Shown: piece after piece, positions 52,321-61,510 of the stretch
Layout: each line of letters opens with the position of its first letter
How positions within the stretch are numbered: position 1 is the stretch's first letter
The notes under the pieces: generated by a model
What the model was told of the DNA's origin: nothing
Seen by the model: only the letters and a program-made list of their open reading frames with translations
Databases searched by the model: none
Position numbers and translations under genes: made by a program
Assembly: GCA_029261875.1 (NCBI GenBank)
Contig: JAJDAL010000024.1
Span: 186,001 to 250,000, forward strand
Direction: 5' to 3'
DNA from: Deltaproteobacteria bacterium
GTDB lineage: Bacteria; Myxococcota_A; UBA9160; JAJDAL01
DNA length: 64,000 bases

Positions 52321-52365
52321 TTGCCGATAAGATCGATCGAACGTATGTTTCGAACGATCGTTCGA
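52321..52365 (+). promoter_or_regulatory. promoter and 16-bp palindromic operator of the TetR-RND operon
   Basis: TTGCCG (52321-52326), a 17-base spacer and TATGTT (52344-52349) form a plausible promoter. Right after it, TCGAACGATCGTTCGA (52350-52365) is a perfect palindrome that covers the predicted start of transcription. This fits autorepression by the TetR at 52388. Confidence 0.65.
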
Positions 52366-52387
52366 CACTACCCGGAGGCCTCTTTCC

Positions 52388-53074
52388 ATGGCACACCCGA
52401 CCCCGCTGCCGGTCCGCGCACCCGACACCAGCTCCGAACGCGGCCGCGAGACCAAAGAGCGCCTGCTCGACGCGGCGGAACGCGTGTTTGCCGAACGCGG
52501 TTTCGAGGGCACTTCCCTGCGGGCCGTCACCCAGGCGGCGGGCACGAGTGTCTCGGCCGCGAATTACCACTTCGGATCCAAAGACGTTCTGCTGCGCGCG
52601 ACGATCCTGCGTCGCATCGAACCCATCAATCAGCGTCGACTCGAATTGCTGGACGAACTCGAAGCGCAATCGAACGGGGTCGCCCCGGACGTCCACGCGG
52701 TGATCGGAGCGTTCCTGGTTCCCGTGTTCGAGCAAACCACGCTTCTCGCCGACGCCACGTCCCATTACAGGGAGGTGGCGGCGCGCCTGTATTCGGAGCC
52801 GCGCGAACACATCGCCGCGGTCAAGAAAGAATACTTTGGCCCGTTGATCGAACGCTTCGAGGCAGCACTTGCGCGCGCCCTCCCCGAGAAGTCTCCCGAA
52901 GAAATCGGTTTGGGACTTCAATTCATCATCGGCGTCATGGTGCACGTGATCAGCGGCAACCTCGCCGGAACCCCGAGCCTCGCCTGGAACAGCGACGCCG
53001 TCGCCTTCGACGACACGCTGCTGCAACGCGTGACTCACTTTGCTGCGGCGGGAATCAGCGGAGAAACGAAATAG
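52388..53074 (+). CDS. TetR-family regulator of RND efflux operon
   Basis: 228 residues with CCGGAGG upstream of ATG. The HTH runs about 45-68, ending in SAANYHFGSKDVLL. The C-terminal ligand domain is full length. It overlaps the adaptor gene by one base (TAGTG), so the three genes TetR, adaptor and RND pump form an operon behind one palindrome. By analogy with AcrR/MtrR-type regulators it should release its operator when a pump substrate binds. A similar half-site over the P450 promoter at 21956 suggests a wider regulon. Confidence 0.88.
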   Translation: MAHPTPLPVRAPDTSSERGRETKERLLDAAERVFAERGFEGTSLRAVTQAAGTSVSAANYHFGSKDVLLRATILRRIEPINQRRLELLDELEAQSNGVAPDVHAVIGAFLVPVFEQTTLLADATSHYREVAARLYSEPREHIAAVKKEYFGPLIERFEAALARALPEKSPEEIGLGLQFIIGVMVHVISGNLAGTPSLAWNSDAVAFDDTLLQRVTHFAAAGISGETK

Positions 53075-54306
53075 TGGAAGACCGAAGATTCATCTACGTC
53101 CCTTTGGGAATCCTCGGCGTGGGACTATTGGGAGTTTTTCTCCTGGTCCTCACGCGCCCGGAAGTCAAGGCCAGCTCGCCCGAGCGTCCCGCACCGCTGG
53201 TCCGCGTCTTGCGCGCAAAATCCCAATCCTTCGATTTCGTGGTTCGCACCCAGGGCATCGTCAAACCGCGCACGGAGAGCGACCTCGTGCCGCAGGTTCC
53301 CGGGGAGATCGTTTGGGTCTCGCCCAACCTGGTTTCCGGCGGCTTCTTTTCCGCCGGCGAACCGCTCGCGCGCATCGAAGCGGCGGATTACGAAGCCGAT
53401 GTGGAAGCCGCGCGCGCGGCACTCGCGCGAGCCGAGAGTGAACACGCGCGAGCCCTCACGGAGCGCAACCGCCAGCGCAAACTCGCCAAGCGCGACGTAG
53501 CCAGCCGTTCGCGCATCGATGATGCGGAAAACGCCTACCGCGTGGCGGAGGCCGGCGTCCGCGAAGCCAATGCGCGCCTCGGGCGCACCCTGCGCGATCT
53601 CGACCGCACGGAATTGCGCGCTCCCTTCGAGGGCCGCGTTCGCAGCGAAAAACTCGACGTGGGTCAGTTCGTCGAACGCGGAAAAGCGGTGGGCGCTTTG
53701 TACGCCGTCGATTTCGCGGAAGTCCGGCTCCCGCTTCCCGACCGGGAATTGCGCTTCCTGGATGTTCCGTTGGGGAGACGACTCGCCGGAGAAGGTCCCG
53801 AACCCCAGGGACCCGCGGTTCGCCTGCACGCTGAATTCGCGGGCCAAGACCACGAGTGGTACGGACGCATCGTGCGCACCGAAGGCGAGATCGACGCCAA
53901 GAGCCGCATGGTCAACGTCGTCGCACAGGTGAAAGACCCCTATGGCCTCCACGGGGCGACCGAGAAGCCCCCGCTTGCGGTCGGGTTGTTCGTCGAAGCC
54001 GAAATCACCGGACGCACGGCGGAAGAAGTCTTCGTGCTGCCGCGTGCCGCCCTGCGGCCGGCTCGCGAGACCACGCCCGACCACGTCCACATCGTCGATT
54101 CCGACAGCCGCCTGCGCGTGCGCCCGGTGGAAGTCCTGCGCACGGAACGCGAATCCGTGGTGGTGAGCTTCGGAGTCGAGGAGGGTGAGCTGATCAGCCT
54201 CTCGCCCCTACCGGCGGTGGTCGACGGAATGGCGGTTCGAATCGCGGGCGAAGTTTCGGCCGTCGAACCGAGTGAGGCGGGTACCCTCGCGGGCGTCACG
54301 CCGTGA
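53074..54306 (+). CDS. RND efflux periplasmic adaptor (membrane fusion protein)
   Basis: 410 residues from GTG. One N-terminal membrane anchor (about 7-27) is followed by the HlyD/AcrA layout: a barrel-sandwich half (VRTQGIVKPRTESDLVPQV), a coiled-coil hairpin (about 110-180, Ala/Glu/Arg-rich), the second half (DLDRTELRAPFEGRVRSEK), then beta-barrel and membrane-proximal domains. It bridges the inner-membrane pump to an outer-membrane channel, which is not encoded here, so a TolC-like protein must be supplied from elsewhere. Its stop overlaps the pump start by GTGA. Confidence 0.88.
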   Translation: MEDRRFIYVPLGILGVGLLGVFLLVLTRPEVKASSPERPAPLVRVLRAKSQSFDFVVRTQGIVKPRTESDLVPQVPGEIVWVSPNLVSGGFFSAGEPLARIEAADYEADVEAARAALARAESEHARALTERNRQRKLAKRDVASRSRIDDAENAYRVAEAGVREANARLGRTLRDLDRTELRAPFEGRVRSEKLDVGQFVERGKAVGALYAVDFAEVRLPLPDRELRFLDVPLGRRLAGEGPEPQGPAVRLHAEFAGQDHEWYGRIVRTEGEIDAKSRMVNVVAQVKDPYGLHGATEKPPLAVGLFVEAEITGRTAEEVFVLPRAALRPARETTPDHVHIVDSDSRLRVRPVEVLRTERESVVVSFGVEEGELISLSPLPAVVDGMAVRIAGEVSAVEPSEAGTLAGVTP

Positions 54307-57300
54307 AGCGCGCCATCGCTTGGTTCGCCACCAACAGCGTCGCCGCCAATCTCCTGATGTTGCTGCTCGTGATCGGCGGCTACGCGGTACTCCCGTCGAT
54401 CAATCAAAAGAGCTTTCCCGACATCAACGTCGAAGTCGTCCAGATCGGCGTCGCGTTTCTCGGCGCCACGCCCGAGGAAGTCGAGGAAGGCGTCTGCATC
54501 CGCATCGAAGAAGAGATTCAAGGCATCGAGGGAATCGAGAAGATCACCTCCACCGCGACCGAAGGAAACTGTGGGGTTGGGGCGGAGTTGATCTCCGGTT
54601 ACCCGGTCGACCGGGCTCTGTCTCAGATCAAGAACGCGGTGGACTCCATCGATACGTTTCCCGAAGACACCGAAAAGCCGATCGTCAGCCACTACGACAT
54701 CCGACGCAACGCGCTCCAATTGGCGCTTTCCGCGCGCGCGGCGGAGCGGATCCTGAGGACCTTCGGCGAGCGGGTACGAGACGAAATCTCCGCCTTGCCC
54801 GAAGTCACCCAGGTGGACCTCGCCACCGCGCGCCCCTACGAGATTTCCATCGAGGTTCCCGAGGCTTCCCTGCGGCGTTTCGGGATCACCTTCGACGACG
54901 TCGTTCGCGCGGTGCGCGCGGGCTCCCTGGATCGCCCCGGCGGATCGATCAAGACCGATTCCGGCGAGGTCATGTTGCGGACCAAAGGCCAGGCTTACGT
55001 GGGGGAGGAATTCGAGGAGCTGGTGGTCGTCAGCCGGGAAGACGGGACGCGCTTACTCCTGCGCGACGTGGCCCACGTCGTCGACAGTTTCGAAGAGAAC
55101 GAATTGTATGCGCGATTCGACGGTGAGCCCGCGGTATTGATCAAGGTCTACCGGGTTGGGGAGCAGAAGATCCTCGATCTGGTTGCGAGCGTCAAAGACT
55201 ACGTGGAAGATGCCACCACCCAACTCCCGGAAGGGCTGGTACTCACGGTCTGGCAGGATGGATCGCAGGCCTTGCGCGATCGGCTCGAAATCCTGATCGA
55301 CAATGGTCTGCTGGGTTTCGCGCTCGTGTTCGTCCTCCTCACGATGTTCCTGCGTTTGCGCTTGGCATTCTGGGTTTCGATTGGCGTTCCCGTCGCCTTC
55401 ATGGGCTCGCTGTTCCTCTTTCCCGCCTTCGATGTGTCGATCGATGTGATCTCCCTGTTCGCCTTCATCCTGGTTCTGGGACTGTTGGTCGACGACGCGA
55501 TCGTGGTCGGCGAAAACGTCCATCGCCATCAGGAAGGCGGAGAAGACCCGCTGGGGTCGGCGATTCGCGGGGCTCAGGAAGTCGCGGTTCCGGTGATCTT
55601 TGGTGTCCTCACCACCGTTGCGGCGTTCCTGCCGTTGATGTTTTCTCCCGGACCGATGGGCCAGGTGTTCGGCGCCATCGGGATCGTCGTGCTGTTCTGT
55701 CTCTTCTTTTCGTTGGTCGAATCGCAGCTGATCCTTCCCGCACACCTCGGTCACATGCGACTCACCCCGCTCGACCCCGATCGCCCGGTGAACTCCAATT
55801 CGATTTCGCAACGCTGGGGGCGTTTGCGCGCGCGATTGGCCAAGAGCCTCGAGAACCTCGCGGAGAAGCGTTATCAACCGGCGCTGTCCCTGGCCCTGCG
55901 CTGGCGCTACGCGACGGTTTCCATCGCATTCGTCCTGCTCATCTGGACCGTCGCCGTGGTGGCGACCGGGCGCATGAAGTTCAGTTTCTTTCCCCCCGTC
56001 GAGAGCGACTACGTATCGGCGCGGCTCACCATGCCCCTCGGCACGCCGGTCGCGGTCACGGCCCGCGCCGTCGAGGACATCGAACGCGCCGCCGGCATGC
56101 TCAAGAACGAACTGGACGCGGAATATCAGGTCGACGGCCATTCGGTGGTGATACACGTGCTCGCCACGGTGGGCGAGCAACCGTCCATCACGAGCGGACC
56201 GCCGACCTTGACCCGTCTGCGGGCGGGCGGAAGCCACGAAGGGGAAGTCACGATCGAGCTCTTGGGTGGCGACGTGCGCCCCCTGACCGCCAAGGCGGTT
56301 GCGCAGCGTTGGCGAGAGTTGACGCCGCCCATTCCCGACGTCGAACAACTCATTTTCGCCTCGGCGCTCTTCTCCGTGGGAAACCCGATCGACATCCAAC
56401 TCTCTTCGTCGGATGTCCACCAATTGCAATCGGCGTCGGATCGATTGAAGCAGCGCCTGGCCGAATATCCCGGCGTCTTCGATATCGCGGACAATTTTCG
56501 TGAGGGAAAAGAGGAAATCGAGCTGTCTCTACTCCCTTCGGCCCAACCCCTCGGGTTGACGCTCGATGATCTCTCCCGTCAAGTCCGCCAGGCCTTCTAC
56601 GGCGCCGAAATTCAGCGCGTCCAACGCGGACGCGACGACGTGCGCGTCATGGTCCGCTATCCCCTCGAGGAACGTCGATCCCTCGACGATCTCGACAACC
56701 TGCGGATCCGCACCGCCGGTGGCGGCGAGGTCCCCTTCTACGCTGTGGCCAGTGCAAAGCGTGACCGCAGTTATGCGACGATCCGTCGCGCCAATCGCCA
56801 GCGGGTCATCAGCGTCACCGCGGACCTGGACACCACGGACGCGAGCGCCAACGAAATCGTCGCAGACCTGCAAGCCGGTTTTCTACCGGCGCTCGTTTCC
56901 GAGCATCCCGGGCTCCGCTACGAGCTCGAGGGCGAACAGCGAGAGCAACGCAAGACGATCGGTGCGCTCAAGCGGAACTACGGCTTCGCGATGATTCTCA
57001 TCTACGCGCTACTCGCCGTGCCGCTTCGATCCTACGGACAACCCTTGATCATCATGGCCGTCATTCCCTTTGGGCTGGTCGGCGCCATCGGGGGACACCT
57101 GTTCATGGGTCGATTCACGCCGGCCCTCGGCCACCTTTCCATGATGTCGATCTTCGGCATCGTCGCCTTGTCGGGTGTCGTGGTGAATTCGAGTTTGGTG
57201 CTCGTCCACTACATCAACGAACGCCGCAGCCGTGGAGTCGAACTCGTAAATGCCGTGAAGGAAGCCGGCGTCGCGCGCTTCCGGCCGATCGTTCTGACCG

Positions 57301-57638
57301 CCATGACGACCTTCATCGGCCTCACACCGCTTCTGTCCGAAGGAAGTGTGAGCGCCCAATTCCTCATCCCCATGGCCACGTCCCTTGGCTTCGGGGTGCT
57401 GTTCGCAACGGTCATCTCCCTCTTCATGGTTCCGAGTGCGTACCTGATCCTCGAGGACCTGGGCGGGTTGCTTCCGCGATTCGTAAGGAAGTTCCGAGAG
57501 CCGGACGTCGAACCGACGCTCGCGCTACCGGATCCCGCGCACGCACGCCGCGCGGGTTCGCCCGAGAGCGGAAACGTTCGCGGGGAACCGTCGCCCATGC
57601 GGTTGGGTCGCGCGGGGACACGCGACGCGTCCGGCTAG
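54303..57638 (+). CDS. RND-family efflux pump, inner-membrane permease
   Basis: 1111 residues with the 12-helix, two-large-loop plan of AcrB-type pumps. The start FATNSVAANLLMLLLVIGG and helix 4 with LVDDAIVVGENVHRH (Asp397/398 approx.), the proton-relay pair, are clear; the second half repeats the plan (IYALLAVPLRSYGQPLIIM, LSGVVVNSSLVLVHYINE). It differs from classical multidrug AcrB in details of helix 4 and belongs to a broader HAE-like group of unknown substrate. Export of hydrophobic compounds would suit the P450-rich surroundings. The stop shares CTAG with the convergent amidohydrolase. Confidence 0.9.
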   Translation: MKRAIAWFATNSVAANLLMLLLVIGGYAVLPSINQKSFPDINVEVVQIGVAFLGATPEEVEEGVCIRIEEEIQGIEGIEKITSTATEGNCGVGAELISGYPVDRALSQIKNAVDSIDTFPEDTEKPIVSHYDIRRNALQLALSARAAERILRTFGERVRDEISALPEVTQVDLATARPYEISIEVPEASLRRFGITFDDVVRAVRAGSLDRPGGSIKTDSGEVMLRTKGQAYVGEEFEELVVVSREDGTRLLLRDVAHVVDSFEENELYARFDGEPAVLIKVYRVGEQKILDLVASVKDYVEDATTQLPEGLVLTVWQDGSQALRDRLEILIDNGLLGFALVFVLLTMFLRLRLAFWVSIGVPVAFMGSLFLFPAFDVSIDVISLFAFILVLGLLVDDAIVVGENVHRHQEGGEDPLGSAIRGAQEVAVPVIFGVLTTVAAFLPLMFSPGPMGQVFGAIGIVVLFCLFFSLVESQLILPAHLGHMRLTPLDPDRPVNSNSISQRWGRLRARLAKSLENLAEKRYQPALSLALRWRYATVSIAFVLLIWTVAVVATGRMKFSFFPPVESDYVSARLTMPLGTPVAVTARAVEDIERAAGMLKNELDAEYQVDGHSVVIHVLATVGEQPSITSGPPTLTRLRAGGSHEGEVTIELLGGDVRPLTAKAVAQRWRELTPPIPDVEQLIFASALFSVGNPIDIQLSSSDVHQLQSASDRLKQRLAEYPGVFDIADNFREGKEEIELSLLPSAQPLGLTLDDLSRQVRQAFYGAEIQRVQRGRDDVRVMVRYPLEERRSLDDLDNLRIRTAGGGEVPFYAVASAKRDRSYATIRRANRQRVISVTADLDTTDASANEIVADLQAGFLPALVSEHPGLRYELEGEQREQRKTIGALKRNYGFAMILIYALLAVPLRSYGQPLIIMAVIPFGLVGAIGGHLFMGRFTPALGHLSMMSIFGIVALSGVVVNSSLVLVHYINERRSRGVELVNAVKEAGVARFRPIVLTAMTTFIGLTPLLSEGSVSAQFLIPMATSLGFGVLFATVISLFMVPSAYLILEDLGGLLPRFVRKFREPDVEPTLALPDPAHARRAGSPESGNVRGEPSPMRLGRAGTRDASG

Positions 57639-59011
57639 CGGTTCCAGAACGCCACGACGACGCGCGCCGCGAGATCCGAGATGGGCGCATAGAGGGGGCC
57701 GCGAAAATGCGCGGCGTAGCGCTCCAGCTCCGCACGCAGATCTTCCACGCGGTAGACCCGGCCGTCGGCGACGACCCACTCGAGACTGTCGAGCGCAGCG
57801 AGATTCCGAGTCGGGTCTTCGCGGAACACCAGAAAATCCGCCGGCGTGCCCACGGCGAGCACTCCGATGTTGGGAACGCCGATCGCGTCGCCCGCGCGCT
57901 GGGTCGCCGACGCCCACGCCTGCTCGGCGCTGAGACCCGCTCGGTGGAGCAACACCAATTCTTCCTGGAGGCTCTGACCGGGCACGACGTAAGGGTTCAG
58001 GGTGTCGGTTCCGGCGAGAATCGGAACTCCCGCCGCGTGCAAGCGCGACACGATTTGCGTCATGGTGTGGATGCGTTCGCGTCGCACGATGCCATCGCGG
58101 GCGATCGAGCGGAACAGCTTTGGATTGCGATCCGGATGCCAGAGCCATTTCTCGTAGTACGCAGGCAGCCACGGCGCTCGGTATCCCGCCGACTGGCGCG
58201 CTTGATGGTCGAAAACGACGAGTGTCGGCGTGTGGCGCTGCTCGAGTCGCCGCGCGATCGCGATGGCCTTCGCGATTTCCCTTCCGGAGACACTGGACCA
58301 GTTGTACGTCGTGCCCAACAGATGCTGAATCTCGACGCCGGGGAGGTGCGCGGGTTCGAGTCCGTCGGGAACGTGCGCCACCACCGGAAGCGCGCGATTG
58401 GCCGCCGCCGCGATCAGCGCATCGACGGTCTGCAGCCCGAGGTCGTTGTAGAGCTTGATGCAGTCGACCTCTTCTTCGTCGATCAAGCGTCCAAGGATTT
58501 CCTCCGCTTGCCCTGGGGCATCGACGATGCGGGCCCAGGGCCAACCCTGCGCGGTGCGGTCGAGCATGGGACCGCAGTGAAAGATTCGCGGCCCCGGCAT
58601 GCGGCCCCGTCGGATCTGGACGCGAAGTCCGTTCAGGTTTCCGCCGATCCTCCCGACGTCGCGGACGGACGTGACCCCGTGGGCGAGGAAGAGCAGGGCG
58701 AACAGGCGGCGCTCGCCTTCGAGCATCGCGTGTGGATGGTGAACGTGAACGTCGATCAGCCCCGGAAGCACGAAGCGCCCCGCGAAGCGATCGTCGCCCC
58801 CGGCTTGCCCCGCCGCCAACGCGACGATCTGTCCGTTTTCCACACGGAGAGAACAATTCGAGCAGCGGTCGCTGCCGGGATTGATGATCTCGAGTCCGGA
58901 CCAATGAAGGTTGCTGCGCGGAGGAACATCGGACGTCGGCGCGCGCAGGCCCAGGACAAGAATCAGGACGGCGCAAAGCGCGAACAGGAAGACGGAGACG
59001 AAACGGGACAC
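57635..59011 (-). CDS. exported amidohydrolase
   Basis: 458 residues from GTG 59011; the longer frame to 59227 crosses the next gene. One N-terminal hydrophobic helix (about 4-22) anchors or exports it. The metal site has DVHVHHPH, then a Lys in CIKLYND (candidate carboxylated ligand), His in VAHVPDG and QHLLG, and Asp in ILAGTDTLNP. This is the pattern of imidazolonepropionase/prolidase-like amidohydrolases. Two Cys in DRCSNCSLRV may form a disulfide in the periplasm. The substrate is unknown. Confidence 0.8.
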   Translation of the reverse strand: MSRFVSVFLFALCAVLILVLGLRAPTSDVPPRSNLHWSGLEIINPGSDRCSNCSLRVENGQIVALAAGQAGGDDRFAGRFVLPGLIDVHVHHPHAMLEGERRLFALLFLAHGVTSVRDVGRIGGNLNGLRVQIRRGRMPGPRIFHCGPMLDRTAQGWPWARIVDAPGQAEEILGRLIDEEEVDCIKLYNDLGLQTVDALIAAAANRALPVVAHVPDGLEPAHLPGVEIQHLLGTTYNWSSVSGREIAKAIAIARRLEQRHTPTLVVFDHQARQSAGYRAPWLPAYYEKWLWHPDRNPKLFRSIARDGIVRRERIHTMTQIVSRLHAAGVPILAGTDTLNPYVVPGQSLQEELVLLHRAGLSAEQAWASATQRAGDAIGVPNIGVLAVGTPADFLVFREDPTRNLAALDSLEWVVADGRVYRVEDLRAELERYAAHFRGPLYAPISDLAARVVVAFWNR

Positions 59012-59061
59012 CGACCAACCTAGCGAATGAACACGGGCGCCGCGCCGTGTTCGCAGAGCGC

Positions 59062-59730
59062 TCAGACCTCGTGCTCTCGGCGCCTCTTCGCGTAGCGCCG
59101 CCACAGTTGTTGAATCGCGACACCGGAAATCATGAGTGCCGTCGCTTCGCGCCAATTCCGATCGAGGAACGCCAGGATCTGTTCGATGGGCTCTCGCGCC
59201 CATTCGGCGAACGCCACCACGAGGCACAGGCGCACGAACATCCCCCCCACGCTGAGCCCGAGGAAGACCCGGAACGACATCCCCGAGATACCCGCCAACG
59301 TGCTCACCAGCGGCCCGGGCAAGAAGACCACCACGAGATGGGACCAGCGCGTGAAGATCCGTTCCAAGAAACGCACGAAGGGTTTCAAGCGGCGAAAGCG
59401 GTCCTCGATCATCGCGAGTGCGGGGTCGCCCAGGGTATGGCCGAGCTGAAAGCAGACGCTGTAGAACAGCACGCGACGCGTAAGCACGACCGAAACGAAC
59501 GCCGCGGGTTGCGTGATGGGTGCCACGAGGATGAGATGACGGCCCAGCGGACTCAAGCCGACCAGGAGTAGGGGAAAGTGATTGACGAGGTAGGGCGAGA
59601 ACGAGACACCGATCAGGGAACCCGTTCCCAGAACCACGAGCGCGCTGGCCAGGACGCGGATGCGGAGAATCTCCTGCTCCGAATACCGGGGACCGGTCGG
59701 GCGCTCGATCGGAAGATCGGCTTGAACCAC
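59062..59730 (-). CDS. DedA/VTT-domain-like membrane protein
   Basis: 222 residues from GTG 59730 after GGAGG; the longer frame overlaps the next gene. About five helices are visible. FLPGPLVSTLAGISGMSFRVFLGLSVGGMF matches the DedA (VTT) core in layout, in which a re-entrant loop and helix carry small residues; the usual Arg residues of that core are missing. DedA-family proteins help flip undecaprenyl phosphate or phospholipids across the membrane. The lack of the conserved Arg makes the function uncertain. It lies 50 bases upstream of the amidohydrolase on the same strand and overlaps nothing. Confidence 0.55.
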   Translation of the reverse strand: MVQADLPIERPTGPRYSEQEILRIRVLASALVVLGTGSLIGVSFSPYLVNHFPLLLVGLSPLGRHLILVAPITQPAAFVSVVLTRRVLFYSVCFQLGHTLGDPALAMIEDRFRRLKPFVRFLERIFTRWSHLVVVFLPGPLVSTLAGISGMSFRVFLGLSVGGMFVRLCLVVAFAEWAREPIEQILAFLDRNWREATALMISGVAIQQLWRRYAKRRREHEV

Positions 59731-59786
59731 GAAACCTCCGTGACCGGACTCAGCCGCCCCGAGTGGAACGCTGCACGGCCACCGAC

Positions 59787-60575
59787 TCAACCCCGCCGCA
59801 GCTTGGCGAAATCGGGTTTTCGTTTCTGCATGAACGCGGTGATGGCTTCGACGTTCTCGGGTGAACCCGCCTGGGCCGCCATTCCTTTTCTTTCCTCCAC
59901 GAGCGCCGCATCGACGTGCGCGCGCCGCGTGGCGAGCAACGTCCGCTTGGTGGCTTGCAGGGATCCGACCGGGAATTGCGCGATCTCTCGCGCTTTCGCG
60001 AGCGCGGCGTCGAGAACGTCTTCATCGGAAAACGTCTGGGTCGCAATGCCGGTTTCGACCGCGCGCGCCGCGTCGATCCATTCGGCCGTGAAGAACAGCT
60101 CGGCGGCTTGCCGGGCTCCCACCACCGCCTCCAGCATGTAACTACTGGCGGCCTCGGGCACGAGCCCCAGATTGACGAAAGGCAAGCGGAGCCGCGTGCT
60201 CGCCCCCACGTAGACGACGTCGCAATGGAGCAACAAGGTACAGCCGATCCCGATGCCAACGCCCTGCACCGCGGCAAGCAACGGTTTGTCGAACTCGATC
60301 AAGCCCGCCATGAAGGCGTCGTATCCCGAAGCGTGGCCGTCCGTGCGCGGCTCCGGCCGCTGGGAAAAGGAACTCAAGTCGACCCCCGCGGAAAAATCAC
60401 CGCCGGCCCCCGTGACCACGACCGCCGCAACCTGACCGTTCTCGCGCGCCCCGGCCAGGGCCTCGGTCGCCGCATCCCATTGCGCCTCATCGAAGGCGTT
60501 CTTCTTCTTGGGGCGGTTGAAGGTGACGAGCAGCACGCCCTGTTCATCGAGCGATTTCAAAACCGGCGCTTCCAT
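59787..60575 (-). CDS. enoyl-CoA hydratase/isomerase family protein
   Basis: 262 residues from ATG 60575 behind GAGGAGACC; the long frame to 61316 is a shadow of the rhomboid gene. The oxyanion hole is seen in GAGGDFSAGVDLSSF and the CoA-binding helix in VQGVGIGIGCTLLLHCD. One catalytic Glu lies in LGLVPEAASSY (the second Glu position); the first, usual in GGGxE, is replaced by GIGCTL, so it may be an isomerase or thioesterase rather than a hydratase. It acts on acyl-CoA esters. The CoA-transferase and thioesterase genes nearby fit acyl-CoA metabolism. Confidence 0.82.
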   Translation of the reverse strand: MEAPVLKSLDEQGVLLVTFNRPKKKNAFDEAQWDAATEALAGARENGQVAAVVVTGAGGDFSAGVDLSSFSQRPEPRTDGHASGYDAFMAGLIEFDKPLLAAVQGVGIGIGCTLLLHCDVVYVGASTRLRLPFVNLGLVPEAASSYMLEAVVGARQAAELFFTAEWIDAARAVETGIATQTFSDEDVLDAALAKAREIAQFPVGSLQATKRTLLATRRAHVDAALVEERKGMAAQAGSPENVEAITAFMQKRKPDFAKLRRG

Positions 60576-60647
60576 GGAAGGTCTCCTCGAGGGACGGTGG
60601 ACCGGACAGTCTAGGCCAAGTCCCGAAAACACCGATAGAATGGGGCG

Positions 60648-61478
60648 ATGATTCAGCGCACCGGATCGATGATCTGCCCGAATTGCCGGAAGCTCATCAA
60701 CGTCGACGACGAACGCTGCCCCTATTGCAATACCTATCGCCCCGGTCTCTGGGGCATCGGACCGGCACTCCGCAATGTGTTCGGCGTCCACGCGGACGTG
60801 GTCTCGATGCTCGTGATCGCCTGCGTGGGCCTCTACGCCATCTCGCTCGTGGTCGATCTCCAGAACGTTCGCAGCCAAGGCATGATGCGTTTCCTGTCGC
60901 CCAGCAGCAAAGCCCTCTACGCCCTCGGCATGACGGGTGGCGCGGCCTGGTATTCGGGTTTCTGGTGGACGCTCCTGACCGCAACCTATCTGCACGGAGG
61001 ATTGCTCCACATTGCCTTCAACGTGATGTGGATTCGCTCCCTCGGCCCCGAATGCATTGAAAATTTCGGGAAGGCGCGCTTCTTCAGCATCTTTACGCTT
61101 TCCGGCGTTGGCGGTTTTCTGTTTTCGAATGTGGTTGGCGGAGCGCCCACCATCGGCGCCTCGGCGGCCATCTTCGGCCTGCTGGGCGCACTCGTCGCCT
61201 GGGGACGCCGACGCGGCGGCGTCGCGGGCCAGGCGATTTCGAGTCAGATGTGGATGTACGCCGGAGTGCTTTTCGTGATCGGTTTCGTCATGCCGGGCGT
61301 CAACAACCTCGCCCACTTCGGCGGGTTCGTTTCGGGCTTTCTCCTGGGATGGTTTCAGGACACGAGAAATGAAGGGCGCTGGGTTCAGATTCTCGCCATC
61401 GCGCTACTCGTCATGACGCCACTCGCCTTCGCGATTTCGATCTATCACGGACTTTCGATTCTCGCGCTTCCCAATTGA
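60648..61478 (+). CDS. rhomboid intramembrane protease with N-terminal zinc ribbon
   Basis: 276 residues. Residues 10-27 form a zinc ribbon (CPNC and CPYC). The rhomboid core of six helices carries His121 and Asn125 in GGLLHIAFN, the nucleophile Ser172 in TIGASAA and His223 in NNLAHFGG, so the Ser-His dyad is intact. It should cleave single-pass membrane proteins within the bilayer. The zinc ribbon lies in the cytoplasm and may bind a partner. It is divergent from the enoyl-CoA hydratase gene with 72 bases between starts. The substrate is unknown. Confidence 0.88.
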   Translation: MIQRTGSMICPNCRKLINVDDERCPYCNTYRPGLWGIGPALRNVFGVHADVVSMLVIACVGLYAISLVVDLQNVRSQGMMRFLSPSSKALYALGMTGGAAWYSGFWWTLLTATYLHGGLLHIAFNVMWIRSLGPECIENFGKARFFSIFTLSGVGGFLFSNVVGGAPTIGASAAIFGLLGALVAWGRRRGGVAGQAISSQMWMYAGVLFVIGFVMPGVNNLAHFGGFVSGFLLGWFQDTRNEGRWVQILAIALLVMTPLAFAISIYHGLSILALPN

Positions 61479-61510
61479 TCTTGGCGACCGCGGGCCAACA
61501 GGAGGATGCC

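Noticed and set aside
60576-61316. N-terminal extension of the enoyl-CoA hydratase family gene
   Set aside because: The region is antisense to the rhomboid gene, whose zinc ribbon and Ser-His dyad are intact; ATG 60575 has a strong ribosome site.
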